Assembly: GCA_937967325.1 (NCBI GenBank)
Contig: CALBSQ010000329.1
Span: forward strand, 1 to 6,633
Direction of reading: 5' to 3'
DNA: 6,633 nucleotides
Source: an uncultured Chloroflexota bacterium
GTDB lineage: Bacteria; Chloroflexota; UBA4733
Shown piece by piece: positions 6,098 to 6,633 of this stretch. The first letter of the stretch is position 1. The number at the start of each line of letters is the position of its first letter. The notes under the pieces are model-generated. The model was not told the DNA's origin. It did no database searches and saw only the letters and a list, made by a program, of their open reading frames with translations. A program made the position numbers and the translations under genes.

Positions 6098-6633
6098 GTG
6101 AGTGATCTTGTATTTCGCCAGTCCCAGCGTGTGGTCTTCATCGGCGACAGCATCACCGATTGCGGCCGCCGCCAGCCGCCGAGTGCGCCCTTCGGGAATG
6201 GGTACGTTCACTTCGCGCGCGCCTTCTTGCTGGCGCGCTATCCGGCGCTCAACCTGGACATCCTGAATCGCGGCATCGGTGGCAATACCGTCCGCGACTT
6301 GGCGGCGCGCTGGGACGACGACGTCATCGCGCTTCGACCGGACTGGCTGTCGGTCAAGATTGGCATCAATGACGTGTGGCGGACCGTGGCCGGCCGCGCG
6401 GCGGAGGCGGTGCCGCTCGACGAGTATGCCGCCACCTACGAACGGTTGTTGCGCCGCGCCAAGGAGGAGACGAGCGCCCGGCTCATTCTGATGGAGCCGT
6501 ACGTCATCGAGTCCGACCGACAAGATGCGTTCCGAGCGTTGATCGACCAGTACATCCTCGTCGTCCATCGCCTGGCCGAGCAGTACGGCGCAATCCTCAT
6601 TCGCACGCAAGCGGCCTTCGACGACGCGCTAAC
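6098..6633 (+). CDS. SGNH/GDSL-family hydrolase (3' end cut by window)
   Basis: This is a predicted esterase or acylhydrolase of the SGNH superfamily; the substrate is unknown, and lipids, acetylated sugars and thioesters are all possible. The first 178 residues are visible. Block I is VVFIGDSITD with the nucleophile Ser18. Block II is NRGIGGNTV with an oxyanion glycine near 61-62. Block III is KIGINDVW with the oxyanion Asn91. The block V Asp-x-x-His that completes the triad lies beyond the window edge. No signal peptide is seen, so it is probably cytoplasmic. The start is GTG at 6098: an in-frame TAG at 6089-6091 rules out anything earlier, and the family core begins a few residues later. 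A short AGGA at 6090-6093 is the only nearby Shine-Dalgarno-like site and is close to the start. Acetyl-sugar esterases belong to this superfamily, which would fit beside a deacetylase, but that link is only suggestive. Confidence 0.9.
   Translation, partial: MSDLVFRQSQRVVFIGDSITDCGRRQPPSAPFGNGYVHFARAFLLARYPALNLDILNRGIGGNTVRDLAARWDDDVIALRPDWLSVKIGINDVWRTVAGRAAEAVPLDEYAATYERLLRRAKEETSARLILMEPYVIESDRQDAFRALIDQYILVVHRLAEQYGAILIRTQAAFDDAL

Noticed and set aside
1..6633. CRISPR arrays, tRNA or rRNA genes, defence or phage genes
   Set aside because: No regularly spaced repeats, cloverleaf-like sequence, ribosomal RNA signature or defence-type protein motif was seen. The repeats present are inverted pairs rather than arrays.

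Overview
The window is dense, high-GC coding sequence with all recognised genes on the + strand: the 3' part of a riboflavin operon (ribBA, ribH), a long bifunctional (p)ppGpp synthetase/hydrolase (rel), a lipoprotein polysaccharide deacetylase, and the 5' part of an SGNH/GDSL hydrolase. The high GC, the GC-rich hairpin repeats and the style of the Rel and deacetylase proteins suggest a GC-rich environmental bacterium, possibly Chloroflexota (Thermomicrobia-like). This is a weak guess from memory, because nothing in the window fixes the taxon.

Layout. ribBA (2-1342) enters from the left edge and overlaps ribH (1332-1814) by 11 bases. These give the bifunctional DHBP synthase/GTP cyclohydrolase II and lumazine synthase. 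ribD and riboflavin synthase are not in view and may lie upstream. A 78-base gap holding a TATACT -10-like element precedes rel (1893-4265). After the rel TGA, one codon separates it from a TTG-initiated lipoprotein gene (4269-5864) in the same frame, so the two are probably cotranscribed. The lipoprotein has a signal peptide and lipobox, a low-complexity linker, an NTF2-like domain and a CE4 (NodB-type) deacetylase domain. A 233-base intergenic region (5865-6097) holds a 25-base perfect inverted repeat pair and a TATAAT box. It is followed by the SGNH hydrolase (6098 to the right edge), which starts at GTG.

How the genes relate. ribBA and ribH act in one pathway: RibBA makes the pathway's starting pyrimidine and the four-carbon unit, and RibH joins the downstream pyrimidine to that unit. 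rel sets the stringent-response alarmone level. The lipoprotein probably trims acetyl groups from an envelope polysaccharide. The last two genes have no clear functional tie to riboflavin synthesis.

The most notable structure is not a new gene system but repeat invasion. The lipoprotein linker is bounded by two nearly identical 42-base inverted repeats and by a short direct repeat offset by exactly 369 bases (123 codons). This fits an in-frame insertion that created the linker. A second family of GC-rich hairpin repeats sits in the next intergenic region. Rel also has an unusually long charged insertion in its hydrolase domain. I see no CRISPR array, tRNA, rRNA, defence system or transposase gene.
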